Assembly (NCBI GenBank): GCA_019638595.1
Contig: JAHBTJ010000010.1
Span: 1 to 64,000 of the forward strand
Origin: Chitinophagaceae bacterium
GTDB taxonomy: Bacteria; Bacteroidota; Bacteroidia; Chitinophagales; Chitinophagaceae
Reading direction: 5' to 3'
Length of the DNA stretch: 64,000 nt
A program made the translations under genes and the position numbers. Under the pieces are notes generated by a model. That model made no database searches, was not told the DNA's origin, and saw only the letters and a program-made list of their open reading frames with translations. Of this stretch, positions 43,145 through 51,978 are shown one piece after another (position 1 is the stretch's first letter; every line of letters starts with the position of its first letter).

Positions 43145-44263
43145 GTGAAATACTATATTATTGCCGGAGAGGCTTCGGGGGATCTGCATGGATCGAACCT
43201 GGTAAAGGAACTGAAAAAACTGGATACACAGGCCGATATACGCGCCTGGGGGGGAGACATGATGGAAGCGGCGGGCGCCACTATCGTAAAACATTACCGC
43301 CACCTGGCCTTTATGGGTTTTGTAGAAGTGGTAATGAACCTCCGTACCATTTTCCGCAACCTGGCTTTCTGTAAACAAGATGTGCTTCAGTTTCAACCGG
43401 ATGTTTTGATTCTTATTGATTACCCCGGGTTTAATTTGCGCATAGCCAAATGGGCTAAGCAGCAGGGACTGAAAATCGTATATTATATTTCTCCCCAGGT
43501 ATGGGCATGGAAAGAAAATCGCGTAAAAACCATCAAAGCGTGTGTTGACAAAATGCTGGTGATCCTGCCCTTTGAGAAAGCGTTTTACCGGAAATGGGAT
43601 TTTGAGGTGGAGTATGTAGGTCACCCGCTGGTAGAAGTGGTAGATACCTGGCAGGAAAAGCCCGTTGAAAATATAGATACGCAGGGTAAGGAAATAATAG
43701 CGTTGCTGCCGGGAAGCCGTAAGCAGGAAATATTAAAGAAGTTACCCGTAATGCTCGAAGTGTCCCGCCATTTTCCCGGGTATGAATTTGTAGTAGCCAA
43801 AGCTCCGGGGCTGGATGATACATTTTATGATGCTATGCTGAGCAATTATACCAATGTAAAAACGGTTGCCGGCAAAACCTACCACCTGCTGATGCAATCG
43901 AAAGCGGCGCTTGTTACATCGGGCACAGCCACGCTCGAAACAGCTTTGTTTGGCGTGCCCGAAGTAGTATGCTATAAAGGAAGCGCATTGTCGTACGAAA
44001 TTGCCAAAAGGGTGATCAAAATAAAATACATTTCGCTTGTTAATCTTATTATGGATAAACCGGTGGTGAAAGAGTTGATACAACACGATTTAACGGTTGA
44101 AAACCTCCAAAAGGAACTGACCGGTATACTTACCGATAACAGCCGTATAGCACAAATACAAAGCGATTACGCCAGCCTGCGTAATTTACTCAGCCGGGGG
44201 GGGCATGCCTCCGCCAATGCGGCGAAAGCGATCAGCAACTTTTTACAAAGCGTACCAGCATAA
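43145..44263 (+). CDS. lpxB: Lipid-A-disaccharide synthase
   Basis: Condenses UDP-diacylglucosamine with lipid X to form the lipid A disaccharide (GT19). 372 aa. It starts with the family signature YYIIAGEASGDLHGSNLV and has DYPGFNLRIAK, SPQVWAWKENR, GHPLVE, LPGSRKQEI and TSGTATLETALFG, all typical. Start GTG 43145, 24 bases after the small membrane protein. Its 3' end overlaps a convergent small gene by 32 bp. Confidence 0.95.
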   Translation: MKYYIIAGEASGDLHGSNLVKELKKLDTQADIRAWGGDMMEAAGATIVKHYRHLAFMGFVEVVMNLRTIFRNLAFCKQDVLQFQPDVLILIDYPGFNLRIAKWAKQQGLKIVYYISPQVWAWKENRVKTIKACVDKMLVILPFEKAFYRKWDFEVEYVGHPLVEVVDTWQEKPVENIDTQGKEIIALLPGSRKQEILKKLPVMLEVSRHFPGYEFVVAKAPGLDDTFYDAMLSNYTNVKTVAGKTYHLLMQSKAALVTSGTATLETALFGVPEVVCYKGSALSYEIAKRVIKIKYISLVNLIMDKPVVKELIQHDLTVENLQKELTGILTDNSRIAQIQSDYASLRNLLSRGGHASANAAKAISNFLQSVPA

Positions 44264-44399
44264 CAATAAGTGCCAATAAAAAAAGGAGCAGTGAAATACG
44301 GTTAATGCCGTGCATGTATTTTATTGAGGTGGTATCCCGCCTCGAAGGATCTTTCTTTTTAAGATACAGGTATTCCGCAATTTGCCGCCAAACGCCCAT
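44232..44399 (-). CDS. DUF6728-like small membrane protein
   Basis: 55 aa. Reading minus from ATG 44399 gives RQIAEYLYLKKKDPSRRD, then KYMHGINRISLLLF, then one membrane helix and the end RFVKSC. The combination of EYxxLKKxDP and MHGxNRIS followed by a single C-terminal helix is a conserved small-protein pattern of Bacteroidota that I recall as DUF6728. The last 32 bp overlap the end of lpxB on the other strand. Function unknown. Confidence 0.75.
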   Translation of the reverse strand: MGVWRQIAEYLYLKKKDPSRRDTTSIKYMHGINRISLLLFLLALIVMLVRFVKSC

Positions 44400-44655
44400 A
44401 AATAACAATTTAATGCTGCTTCTGAATGATTATAGTATCTGCCGGCATAAAGTTATAGATACTTGCTGTTATAAACATCGCCGGGGCTTCGGGAACAGGC
44501 TTGAACTTTTAAACACTCAAACCTGCCTGTGCAGTTACGGGCAGGTGCGAAATGAGCTTTTTTAACCGGGGGCCCATCGTGCAGAGGTTTTGCTTTTAAA
44601 ATATGTTATAAAAGCGAAATCCCTGGTCCATCGCAAATTTTATACATCGTTGCCG

Positions 44656-44663
44656 TAATTTTG
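44656..44663 (+). promoter_or_regulatory. -7 box for the Smr-domain gene
   Basis: TAATTTTG matches TANNTTTG, ending 7 bases before ATG 44671, so the mRNA would be nearly leaderless. No clear -33. The gap 44400-44655 shows no gene. Confidence 0.4.
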
Positions 44664-44670
44664 CAAGATC

Positions 44671-45687
44671 ATGAAATACCAGGTAGGAGATAAAATTTTA
44701 TTGCTTCATTCGGATGAAGAAGGAGAAGTGCTGGACATTATTAACGATACAATGGTGATGGTGAACGTAAAAGGCATAAAGTTTCCCGTGTATACCGACC
44801 AGATTGACTTTCCTTATTTCAGGCAATTTTCAAAAAAAAAGTTTGAAGCTGCAAAGCCTAAACAATTTGTTGATACTATAAAAAAGGAAAAAGGAGCGGC
44901 TAAATACAAAGTAGGCGAAGGTGTATGGCTTTCGTTTTTACCGGTGTTTGATAAGGACGTATTTGATGATGACATTGTTGAAAAGTTCAGGTTGTACCTG
45001 GTTAACCAAACAGAAAGCGGCTTCTATTTTACTTACCAGCTTTCGTATAACACTGTAGATGATTTTGAGCTGAAAAATGACATACAGCCGCTTAGTGATT
45101 TTTACCTGCACGATATACCTTTTGAAGGGTTGAATGATTCGCCTAAATTCTGGTTCGAATTTTCATTGACAACACCTCAAAAAAATAAAGCTTCCTTTTA
45201 CGAAGTAACATTCAAGCCCAAAGCGAAGCAGGTATTCAAACGGATTGAAGAAATGCGCTTAAAACAGGAGGCTTCTTTTTCTTACCCGTTATTTGAAACC
45301 TACCCTGATAAGATAGAGGAAGATAAGCCGGACCTGAGCAAACTGGCGATAGCGGGATACAGGGTATACGATGGTTCGCATGTAAAAGCGCCTCAACATG
45401 CTTCTGCCCGTACTGTAGTTGACCTTCATATTGAAAAGTTAAGCGATCATTGGCAAAAGATGGGAAATGCGGAAAAGCTTGACCTGCAGCTAAAGACTTT
45501 TGAGAAGTTTTATGACCTCGCCCTGCAGCATCAACAGCATATGCTGATAGTAGTACATGGAATTGGGACAGGGAAACTCCGGGAAGAGATCCATGGTATA
45601 CTGCGGCATAAAAAAGAAGTAAAATCTTTCGTGAACCAGTACCATCCTTCTTTTGGGTATGGCGCAACCGAAATTTATTTTAAATAA
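44671..45687 (+). CDS. DUF2027/Smr-domain protein
   Basis: 338 aa. The N-terminal domain (1-60) resembles an SH3-like/KOW fold. The middle (90-220) is beta-rich DUF2027. The C-terminal Smr domain (245-338) has VVDLHIEKL and HGIGTGKLREEI, the two signatures of the MutS2-type nicking/RNA-cleaving domain. Standalone Smr proteins in Bacteroidota are often annotated MutS2-related but lack the MutS ATPase, as here. Role in nucleic-acid or ribosome quality control is inferred. Confidence 0.87.
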   Translation: MKYQVGDKILLLHSDEEGEVLDIINDTMVMVNVKGIKFPVYTDQIDFPYFRQFSKKKFEAAKPKQFVDTIKKEKGAAKYKVGEGVWLSFLPVFDKDVFDDDIVEKFRLYLVNQTESGFYFTYQLSYNTVDDFELKNDIQPLSDFYLHDIPFEGLNDSPKFWFEFSLTTPQKNKASFYEVTFKPKAKQVFKRIEEMRLKQEASFSYPLFETYPDKIEEDKPDLSKLAIAGYRVYDGSHVKAPQHASARTVVDLHIEKLSDHWQKMGNAEKLDLQLKTFEKFYDLALQHQQHMLIVVHGIGTGKLREEIHGILRHKKEVKSFVNQYHPSFGYGATEIYFK

Positions 45688-45696
45688 CACTGCGGA

Positions 45697-45948
45697 TCAG
45701 TCAAACATGAACAATTCGGCAGCAGGTACGTTAAGCGCTTTTGCAATAGCGGCAACATGGCTGATGGAAGTATTCACTGTTCCCCTTTCAATCCTGCCGG
45801 TCTGGCTCAATTCAAAACCTGTCCGGTACACAAGCTCCTCCCGGGTAATTTTCTTCGCTTTGCGAATTTCCCGGAGCCGCTTCCCCCACTTTTTTACAAA
45901 TTGATCGCCCCTGAAATACTTCGCGCGATTAAATTGGCGTTCTAGGAC
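45697..45948 (-). CDS. XRE-family helix-turn-helix protein without a recognisable start codon
   Basis: The frame gives about 83 aa with a complete HTH: KWGKRLREIRKAKKITREEL, then YRTGFELSQTGRIERG, then SISHVAAIAKALNVPAAELF, ending just after lifting off the convergent Smr gene. The usual N-terminus (RQFNRAKYFRGDQF) is also present. Yet between the in-frame TAA two codons upstream and the HTH there is no ATG, GTG or TTG. The probable first codon would be GTC 45948. Either the start was mutated, an unusual start is used, or a sequence error exists. Confidence 0.65.
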   Translation of the reverse strand, partial: VLERQFNRAKYFRGDQFVKKWGKRLREIRKAKKITREELVYRTGFELSQTGRIERGTVNTSISHVAAIAKALNVPAAELFMFD

Positions 45949-45960
45949 AAATTAAATTGG
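45928..45960. repeat. Direct repeat ATTAAATTGG, two copies
   Basis: Identical 10-mers at 45928-45937 and 45951-45960, 23 bases apart (about two helical turns), lying across the proposed XRE start and just before the divergent -7 box at 45963. They are good candidates for regulator binding sites. Confidence 0.5.
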
Positions 45961-45962
45961 AG

Positions 45963-45970
45963 TAAATTTG
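45963..45970 (+). promoter_or_regulatory. -7 box for the EGF-like lipoprotein gene
   Basis: TAAATTTG matches TANNTTTG, 32 bases before ATG 46002. Confidence 0.45.
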
Positions 45971-46001
45971 CGCTGATTAAATATTTATTAAAACTATTTC
46001 T

Positions 46002-46586
46002 ATGAAAATCAAAGATTTAGGTATCAGTCGCTGGTTGTTGGCGATCTTATTTCCCCTGGTCATGGTATCGTGTAAAAAAGGAAGCGCCGATCCATGCGAT
46101 GGAACCACCTGTTTGAACGATGGGTATTGCGCCGACGGCAACTGCGTATGCCCCGAAGGATACGGAGGCGCCGATTGTAGTCAGCAGATCACTCCTAAAA
46201 AGATCCAAATAACCGGTATTGAACTAACACGGTTCCCCGCAACCAATAATAATGGAGCAGGATGGGATACTAAAAATGGTCCTGATCTATATATTAAGCT
46301 ATTTAAAGGCGATGAGCAAATATGGCAAAGCTCGGATACTTATAATTATCAAAATGCAACCCCATCCGAAGTATACACTTTTGAAGTAATGCCTGCCGTT
46401 GACCTTACTGATCCTGAAAATGAGTACACAATCATGTTATACGATCAGGATGACTATAACGCGGATGACCTCATGGGAGAAATTATTTTTACTCCTTATT
46501 CTGGGTCAAAGGGATTTCCCAAGGTATTGACCCTTGATACAGAGGGTGCCGTTGCCTTTAAGTTGAATGTGTCGTATACATGGTAG
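46002..46586 (+). CDS. Lipoprotein with EGF-like and C2-like domains
   Basis: 194 aa. Signal with lipobox MVSC (lipidated Cys24). One EGF-like module follows, with six cysteines (32, 37, 43, 48, 50, 59; CVCPEGYGGADC). The C-terminal 125 residues (LYIKLFKGDEQIW, then YTIMLYDQDDYNADDLMGEI) resemble a calcium-binding C2 sandwich, with the Asp cluster in the last loop. Likely anchored on the outer membrane, facing the periplasm or surface. EGF is clear; C2 is inferred from pattern. Confidence 0.75.
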   Translation: MKIKDLGISRWLLAILFPLVMVSCKKGSADPCDGTTCLNDGYCADGNCVCPEGYGGADCSQQITPKKIQITGIELTRFPATNNNGAGWDTKNGPDLYIKLFKGDEQIWQSSDTYNYQNATPSEVYTFEVMPAVDLTDPENEYTIMLYDQDDYNADDLMGEIIFTPYSGSKGFPKVLTLDTEGAVAFKLNVSYTW

Positions 46587-46721
46587 TAAAGCTGTGTTTA
46601 TTCAATCCATACAACCCAATTTACCCTGGACCTGATATAAGTCAGAATACCCAGACAATAAATATCGGCGCCGGTATCGCTTTCAGAATGAAGTGATCTG
46701 GAATTGCTGTACAACGGCAAC

Positions 46722-47252
46722 CTATAACCGCGACAACTCTTCTTCGAGGTGCTGATAATTTTCATCATCAAAGCAAACAAACAATACCCGTAACAACTGG
46801 TCTGAGCTTAAAAGAAAGCTATTCACCGTATGTACGGCAATAGCGGCGGCCTCTTTTTTAGGGAACCTGTAAATGCCTGTACTAATATTGGGAAAAGCGA
46901 TTGTTTTACACTGATTTTCTACAGCCAGGTTCAACGAGTTGCTGTAGCAGGAACTGAGCTTTTCCGCTTCTCCTTTCCTGCCTCCGTTCCAAACCGGTCC
47001 AACTGTATGAATTACATACAGGGCCGGCAGCTTTCCGGCAGTGGTAATAACAGCTTCCCCGGTTTTGCAGCCACCCTGGCGGGCAATAATTTTTCTGCAA
47101 TCCTCCAGTATAGCAGGCCCGCCGGCGCGATGTATTGCACCGTCTACGCCACCTCCGCCCAGTAACGAACTGTTGGCGGCATTTACAATGGCATCTGCCC
47201 GTACCCGGGTTATATCGCCTTGTATAAGTTCTATCCTGTTTTCTGCCTGCAT
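46722..47252 (-). CDS. ymdB: Macro-domain O-acetyl-ADP-ribose deacetylase
   Basis: 176 aa, a single macro domain: [20 protein letters not shown] (strand and first loop), [19 protein letters not shown] (ADP-ribose loop), VIHTVGP, and [12 protein letters not shown] (second loop). These are the signatures of the MacroD/YmdB class, which removes ADP-ribose derivatives. Complete length. The next gene upstream on the same strand, pduO, ends 47 bases before it starts. Confidence 0.92.
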   Translation of the reverse strand: MQAENRIELIQGDITRVRADAIVNAANSSLLGGGGVDGAIHRAGGPAILEDCRKIIARQGGCKTGEAVITTAGKLPALYVIHTVGPVWNGGRKGEAEKLSSCYSNSLNLAVENQCKTIAFPNISTGIYRFPKKEAAAIAVHTVNSFLLSSDQLLRVLFVCFDDENYQHLEEELSRL

Positions 47253-47298
47253 TTTAAAACTATCTTTATTACAAAATGGCTAAGCCTGGCAACCGGCG

Positions 47299-47859
47299 CT
47301 ACAGATCATCCGGCTGCCAGGGTATATCATCTATACTTTTAAGATGCGCGGTATAACGCGCCAGTGTAAACAGGTAATCGCTTAACCGGTTAAGAAAAGT
47401 TAAAACAAGGGGGGCGACCGCAGATACTTCATGCAGCCTTACGCAGCAACGCTCCGCCCTGCGGCAAATGCTGCGCCCTATATGAAAATGCGATACAAGA
47501 GGATGCCCACCCGGCAGGATAAAAAATTTCATAGGTGGCAAAACAGCATCCATGCTGTCAATGCCCGATTCCAATGCTGTAATGTACGCTTCCTTCATTT
47601 CCGGTATCTGCATTTTGATGTGCTTATCCGGATCGCAGGCCAAAATAGCGCCTACTATAAATAACTGCTCCTGTATTTTTTGTAATTCGGCTTGTATGTT
47701 TTCCTGTTCCGTTAAATCGCGGCACAAGCCTATATAGGAATTCAACTCATCAACCGTTCCGTAGGCTTCAATACGCAGGTGAGCCTTGGAAATTTTTGAA
47801 CCGCCTATTAACGCGGTTGCTCCTTTATCGCCGGTTTTAGTGTAAATTTTAAATGCCAT
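47299..47859 (-). CDS. Cob(I)alamin adenosyltransferase, PduO type
   Basis: 186 aa. Transfers adenosyl from ATP to cob(I)alamin. The N-terminal ATP motif is KIYTKTGDKGATALIGG (residues 4-20). Later come GTVDELNSYIG, FILPGGHP, the catalytic Arg-rich helix SICRRAERCCVRL, and LNRLSDYLFTLAR. All are PduO/MMAB hallmarks. No cobalamin riboswitch or B12-dependent gene is near it. Confidence 0.93.
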   Translation of the reverse strand: MAFKIYTKTGDKGATALIGGSKISKAHLRIEAYGTVDELNSYIGLCRDLTEQENIQAELQKIQEQLFIVGAILACDPDKHIKMQIPEMKEAYITALESGIDSMDAVLPPMKFFILPGGHPLVSHFHIGRSICRRAERCCVRLHEVSAVAPLVLTFLNRLSDYLFTLARYTAHLKSIDDIPWQPDDL

Positions 47860-47944
47860 AGTGAGGATAAAGGTACGCTAAGTGAGCCGGTTCGCCTGAA
47901 TGGCCCGGCCGGCAATTTGGTTCCGGGTAAACTTACCAATCGTT

Positions 47945-48646
47945 TCAACTCATCACAGCTTCGGCGGTTTTCCGGTCAGACTCTATAACTCCATCTCTTA
48001 ATCTTACGATCCTTTTTGCGTAATGCGCAATATCTTCTTCGTGTGTAACCAGCACAATGGTATTGCCTGCCTCCTGCAGCTTGTTGAATATATTCATGAT
48101 CTCGTAAGAGGTTTTGGTATCGAGGTTACCGGTTGGCTCATCTGCCAGTACCAGTGAGGGGTTGTTGACCAATGCCCTGGCAATGGCTACACGCTGGCAC
48201 TGGCCACCGCTTAATTCATTAGGACGGTGATGACTTCTGTCGGCAAGATCAACCTTCTTTAAAACGTCCATCGCCATTTCGGTACGCTGCTTTTTAGGCA
48301 CTCCCGAATATATAAGAGGTAAGGCCACGTTTTCGGCGGCGGTGAGCTTGGGCAACAAATTGAACTGCTGAAATACAAATCCAATTTCCTTGTTTCTCAC
48401 TTCTGCCAGATCGTTATCTGCCATTTCACTCACCCTATGTCCATTCAACATGTAATTGCCGCCGGTGGGCGAATCAAGGCAACCCAGTATATTCATGAGT
48501 GTGCTTTTTCCCGAACCGGAAGGCCCCATTAAGGCAACGTATTCGTTCTTATAAATATCAAGAGAAATACCTTTGAGTACCTGTAGCTCCTGGTTACCCA
48601 TAAAATAGCTCTTCCTGATGTTTTCAAGTTGAATGATGGAGTGCAT
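47945..48646 (-). CDS. ABC transporter ATPase, MacB/LolD branch
   Basis: 233 aa from ATG 48646 (a TTG 21 bases upstream is less likely because it lies at the transcription start). Walker [11 protein letters not shown]-loop [17 protein letters not shown], signature LSGGQCQR with Cys replacing the usual Gln, Walker [14 protein letters not shown]-loop VTHEED. It powers MacB-like export or lipoprotein extraction; no permease is adjacent. A 12-bp palindrome AAACAATTGTTT lies at its 5' end. Confidence 0.88.
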   Translation of the reverse strand: MHSIIQLENIRKSYFMGNQELQVLKGISLDIYKNEYVALMGPSGSGKSTLMNILGCLDSPTGGNYMLNGHRVSEMADNDLAEVRNKEIGFVFQQFNLLPKLTAAENVALPLIYSGVPKKQRTEMAMDVLKKVDLADRSHHRPNELSGGQCQRVAIARALVNNPSLVLADEPTGNLDTKTSYEIMNIFNKLQEAGNTIVLVTHEEDIAHYAKRIVRLRDGVIESDRKTAEAVMS

Positions 48647-48664
48647 ACAAACAATTGTTTCAAA

Positions 48665-48672
48665 CAAATATA
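48665..48672 (-). promoter_or_regulatory. -7 box for the MacB-branch ATPase
   Basis: Minus-strand TATATTTG, 18 bases before ATG 48646; supports the shorter start. Confidence 0.45.
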
Positions 48673-48725
48673 AGCGAATATGTGAGTAAGAAATGTGAAA
48701 GATTTGTGGTTACAGGTTGCGGATG

Positions 48726-48770
48726 GATTTGAAATCCGCCACGGCGGACAGGTTTGAGATTTGATGGCTG
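48726..48770 (+). repeat. 45-bp element, exact inverted copy of 55164-55208
   Basis: Contains the palindrome TCCGCCACGGCGGA (48735-48748) flanked by GATTTGAAA and CAGGTTTGAGATTTGATGG. The whole 45 bases equal the reverse complement of 55164-55208 without mismatch. Confidence 0.9.
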
Positions 48771-48945
48771 TTGCCGGTTACAGGTTTCAGGTTGCAAGTT
48801 TCAGGTTTCGGGTTTGTTGTTTATAGTTTGTAGTTTATGGTCTGTGTCCAACTCTAAACAAAAAACCATAAACTATAAACGCTGATCGCTCCTGGCTGAA
48901 AGCCCTGCCCACAGCCCATAGCCGAAAGCTGCCGGCTGATAGAAA
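48771..48945. repeat. Modular intergenic repeat, copy 3
   Basis: Order of modules: CAGGTTTCAGGTTGCAAG, TTGTTTATAGTTTGTAG, TTTATGG, AACCATAAACTATAAAC, then GGCTGAAAGCC, CCCATAGCC and CGAAAGCTGCCGGCTGAT. The centre folds on itself (GTTTATAGTTT with AAACTATAAAC). Together with the 45-bp element it fills the 366-bp gap before the DadA-like gene. Confidence 0.8.
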
Positions 48946-49038
48946 TCTTTTTTATAAATACTTAATTATGACAGAACTTCGCGGTTGCCTGCCATACGTA
49001 ATTGTTACAACCAGCAGCTATACAAACACATTTCCCCA

Positions 49039-50289
49039 ATGAAACACATAGTAATTATAGGCGGCGGCATTATAGGCTTAAGTTCCGCGTACTACCTGCA
49101 GCAATCCGGACATAAGGTTACTATTATTGATAAAGACGATTTTCTAAATAATTGCTCTTATGGAAATGCCGGCTATGTATGCCCCAGCCATTTTATCCCT
49201 TTGGCTACGCCCGGCATTGTATGGAAAGGATTGAAGTGGATGCTCAACGCTCAAAGCCCGTTTTATGTTCAACCGTCGCTGAACAGTGCTTTGATTGACT
49301 GGGGGGTGAAGTTTGTAAAAAGCGCTAACAGGCAGCAGGTAGCAAAGTCCGCAGTGCCTTTACGGGATATCGCGATATTAAGTCAGAAGGAATATGAGGG
49401 CTGGACGCGTTTACCGGGTTTCGACTTTTCGTACGAGCATAAAGGCCTGCTGGAGGTTTTTCAAACCGAGGCTGGGGAGGAGCACTCCCGCCATATTGTG
49501 GAAAGGGCGCTGGAGCTGGGATTGGATACCCTGCTGTTAAGCGCAGACCAGTTGCAGCAACTGGAACCCCAGACAAAAATAATTGCCAGGGGAGCCATTC
49601 TTTTTAAATGTGACGCGCACCTGTACCCCCAGAAGCTGATAAGCGGAATGATAGCGCTGTTGCGGGAGAAGGGAGTAACATTCATACCAAACCAACCGGT
49701 TACCGGCTTTGAAAAGAATGGTGTACGCGTAAAAAAGGTGGTCACTGCCAGGGGCGTTTACGATGCCGATGAAATAATTATCGCTACAGGGGCGTGGAGC
49801 AGGGAAATAGCGGCGCTGGTAAATACAAAAATCCCCATGATGCCGGGGCGCGGCTATTCCGTTACATTGGAAAACTCACCTTATCGTTTAAATCACCCGG
49901 CGGTTCTGGTAGAGGGCAGAGTAGCTATAACACCTATGGATGGTAATAAGATCCGTTTTGGAGGAACAATGGAGGTAGTTCCTACTACTACGCCACCCCG
50001 TTACAAAAGGGTACACGGTATTTTAAGTGCCGTTAAAAGATATTACCCGGAATTTGATATACCGGTACCGTCGCAGGATAAAATATGGTATGGCTTTCGC
50101 CCTTGCTCGGCCGACGGATTGCCGTATATAGGCAGGATAAAAAATTACAGGAATGTAACAATTGCTACAGGGCATGCCATGCTTGGTTTAAGTTTGGGCG
50201 CCGGTACCGGTAAGCTTGTCAGGGAAATTGTAAACGAAGAGCGGCCAAGTATGGATATTCATCCTTTCCGGGTAGAAAGGTTCAATTAA
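49039..50289 (+). CDS. DadA-like FAD-dependent amino-acid oxidoreductase
   Basis: 416 aa. The nucleotide-binding motif IIGGGIIGLSSAYYL sits at residues 4-18, followed by HKVTIIDKDDF and the DAO-family signature NAGYVCPSHFIPLATPG. The C-terminal FAD/substrate region is WYGFRPCSADGLPYIG and GHAMLGLSLGAGTG. Closest in pattern to D-amino-acid dehydrogenase (DadA) and D-hydroxyproline dehydrogenase; the substrate is not determinable here. ATG 49039 is chosen because it directly begins the Rossmann strand; a longer frame from 48985 has no support. Confidence 0.87.
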   Translation: MKHIVIIGGGIIGLSSAYYLQQSGHKVTIIDKDDFLNNCSYGNAGYVCPSHFIPLATPGIVWKGLKWMLNAQSPFYVQPSLNSALIDWGVKFVKSANRQQVAKSAVPLRDIAILSQKEYEGWTRLPGFDFSYEHKGLLEVFQTEAGEEHSRHIVERALELGLDTLLLSADQLQQLEPQTKIIARGAILFKCDAHLYPQKLISGMIALLREKGVTFIPNQPVTGFEKNGVRVKKVVTARGVYDADEIIIATGAWSREIAALVNTKIPMMPGRGYSVTLENSPYRLNHPAVLVEGRVAITPMDGNKIRFGGTMEVVPTTTPPRYKRVHGILSAVKRYYPEFDIPVPSQDKIWYGFRPCSADGLPYIGRIKNYRNVTIATGHAMLGLSLGAGTGKLVREIVNEERPSMDIHPFRVERFN

Positions 50290-50295
50290 TACATA

Positions 50296-50324
50296 ACCCC
50301 ATTTATCAGGCTGATAAATGGGGT
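50296..50324. terminator. Long hairpin between convergent genes
   Basis: ACCCCATTTATCAG and CTGATAAATGGGGT are perfectly complementary (14 bp). It serves both the DadA-like and the Gfo/Idh/MocA genes; T-runs are short. Confidence 0.7.
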
Positions 50325-50351
50325 CTTATGATTGCTGGTAATATTACTTCT

Positions 50352-51710
50352 CTAATATTTAAACACCTTTCCTCCCGCAATTACTTCCTGTGTTTTTTCA
50401 TCGAAGGTTACTTTTTGACCGGTGCGGAAAGCCGCGTTAGACATGATAACGGCGATAGAGTGATTATATCCTGCCTCAATGGAAGCATTGGGTTGTTTGC
50501 GGCTGCGCACGCATTCCATCCAGTTGCGTACATGTGCAACGGTAAGATCGTCCCCGCCCGTATTCGCATCGGTTGTAACTTTTGTTGCCATTTCGTTCAG
50601 CGAAATTTCGGGCAACAGGTTGGCCTGCATGCCCATTGCTTGCGCGTGCTTTTCCTGCAAACCGCCCTCGGAGCTTATTTTATTGGTATCAAGATTAAGC
50701 GTGCCACCGTTGGAATAATATATTTCCTTCACATCTCCCGAAGCGTTGGTCATACGGGAGCTGAAAATTACCTGGAAACCTTTCGACATGTCATTCAGGG
50801 GGCCATAGTCAAATACGGCTGTTAAAGTATCCGCATTCTTTCTGCCATCCTTCCACATATATATGCCTCCGTTCACCGCCACACTGCGCGGATGCGGTAA
50901 ATTGGCAAACCAGTGCACGGTATCTATCTGGTGGCACATCCATTGCCCGGGAATGCCGGATGAATAGGGCCAGAACAGGCGGAACTCCAGGTATTTGCGG
51001 GGATCAAACTTTTCAAAAGGGCGGTTCATTAAATAGCGCTTCCAGTCCGTATCTGCTTCCTGCAGTTTCGGCACCAGCGAAGGACGGCGCCAGCGCCCCG
51101 GTTGATTAACGTTCCATATCAGCTCAACCATTACTATCTGCCCGAATTTTCCCTGGTTAATAAAATCGTATGCTGCCTTATAGGTAGCGCCGCTTCTGCG
51201 CTGAGATCCTATCTGAACGATCCTGCCTGTGTCTTTTACCGCTTTTAAAACCGCGCGGGCATCTTCCATGGTTTCTGCAAGCGGCTTTTCCGTGTAAGTA
51301 TCTCTTCCTGCTTTTACGGCTTCTACCGTATGCAACGCATGCTGAAAATCGGCGGTGCTTATGAATACAGCGTCTACATCTTTCATCGCATACAGGGCAT
51401 CGTTATTAACGCAGGCGGTAATATCATGACCGAGCTCCTGTTTCAGGTATGCCTGTCCTTCTTCCCGTCTTTTCTTCCATATATCAGAAACCGCGATGAT
51501 GTCGAAGTTCAGCTCTTTATGCAGGCTTTTAAACGAAGGCAGCAACGATCCCCTGAACCGGTCGGAAAAACCCACTACCCCCACATTTACACGATCATTG
51601 GCGCCTATAATATTACGGTAGCTTCTGGCACTCAGTCCCATTGTTCCCATATAGGTGGCAAGTCCGGCCATTGATCCCTTTTTAATAAACTCCCTGCGCG
51701 AATTTTTCAT
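50352..51710 (-). CDS. Tat-exported Gfo/Idh/MocA-family oxidoreductase
   Basis: 452 aa. Twin-arginine signal NSRREFIKKG (residues 3-12) with a Gly/Ala hydrophobic core. The NAD-binding Rossmann domain starts VNVGVVGFSDRFRGSLL; YTEKPLAE holds the conserved Glu-Lys-Pro; the C-terminal domain includes WPYSSGIPGQWMCHQIDTVHW, typical of periplasmic Bacteroidota members that act on glycosides or sugar acids. A cofactor-bound enzyme in the periplasm is the known reason for Tat export. Neighbour of the PmoA-like gene, a frequent association. Confidence 0.88.
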   Translation of the reverse strand: MKNSRREFIKKGSMAGLATYMGTMGLSARSYRNIIGANDRVNVGVVGFSDRFRGSLLPSFKSLHKELNFDIIAVSDIWKKRREEGQAYLKQELGHDITACVNNDALYAMKDVDAVFISTADFQHALHTVEAVKAGRDTYTEKPLAETMEDARAVLKAVKDTGRIVQIGSQRRSGATYKAAYDFINQGKFGQIVMVELIWNVNQPGRWRRPSLVPKLQEADTDWKRYLMNRPFEKFDPRKYLEFRLFWPYSSGIPGQWMCHQIDTVHWFANLPHPRSVAVNGGIYMWKDGRKNADTLTAVFDYGPLNDMSKGFQVIFSSRMTNASGDVKEIYYSNGGTLNLDTNKISSEGGLQEKHAQAMGMQANLLPEISLNEMATKVTTDANTGGDDLTVAHVRNWMECVRSRKQPNASIEAGYNHSIAVIMSNAAFRTGQKVTFDEKTQEVIAGGKVFKY

Positions 51711-51978
51711 ATTGAGATACTTTTTTTTAAATGATTTTTACATGAAAGAAATAGTAGATTTTCACAATAATATGCTCTTAAACAAACCAGATTATAGTAT
51801 TTTGCACCATACCATTACTAAGTTATGGCAATTAAGAGATAATCCGGCTGGCCGGATACTAACTTTATATGTTTAATTATAAAATGGGCCATGAAAAATC
51901 CACATCTGAGGATGATTTTGGGGGGAATGTTTGGTGAAACGGTTGTATGGTAAAAATTGAAAAAATAAAAATATGCAC

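Noticed and set aside
44274-44290. Suspected frameshift at the A-run inside the DUF6728-like gene
   Set aside because: Recounting gives seven A/T bases, which keeps the reading frame intact to RFVKSC.
44305-44565. 86-codon plus-strand frame after lpxB
   Set aside because: It is the antisense shadow of the DUF6728-like gene, and its Cys/Arg-rich translation is not protein-like.
51742-51876. 44-codon plus-strand frame between the Gfo/Idh/MocA and PmoA-like genes
   Set aside because: No recognisable motif; it overlaps the probable regulatory gap and contains a short GC hairpin.
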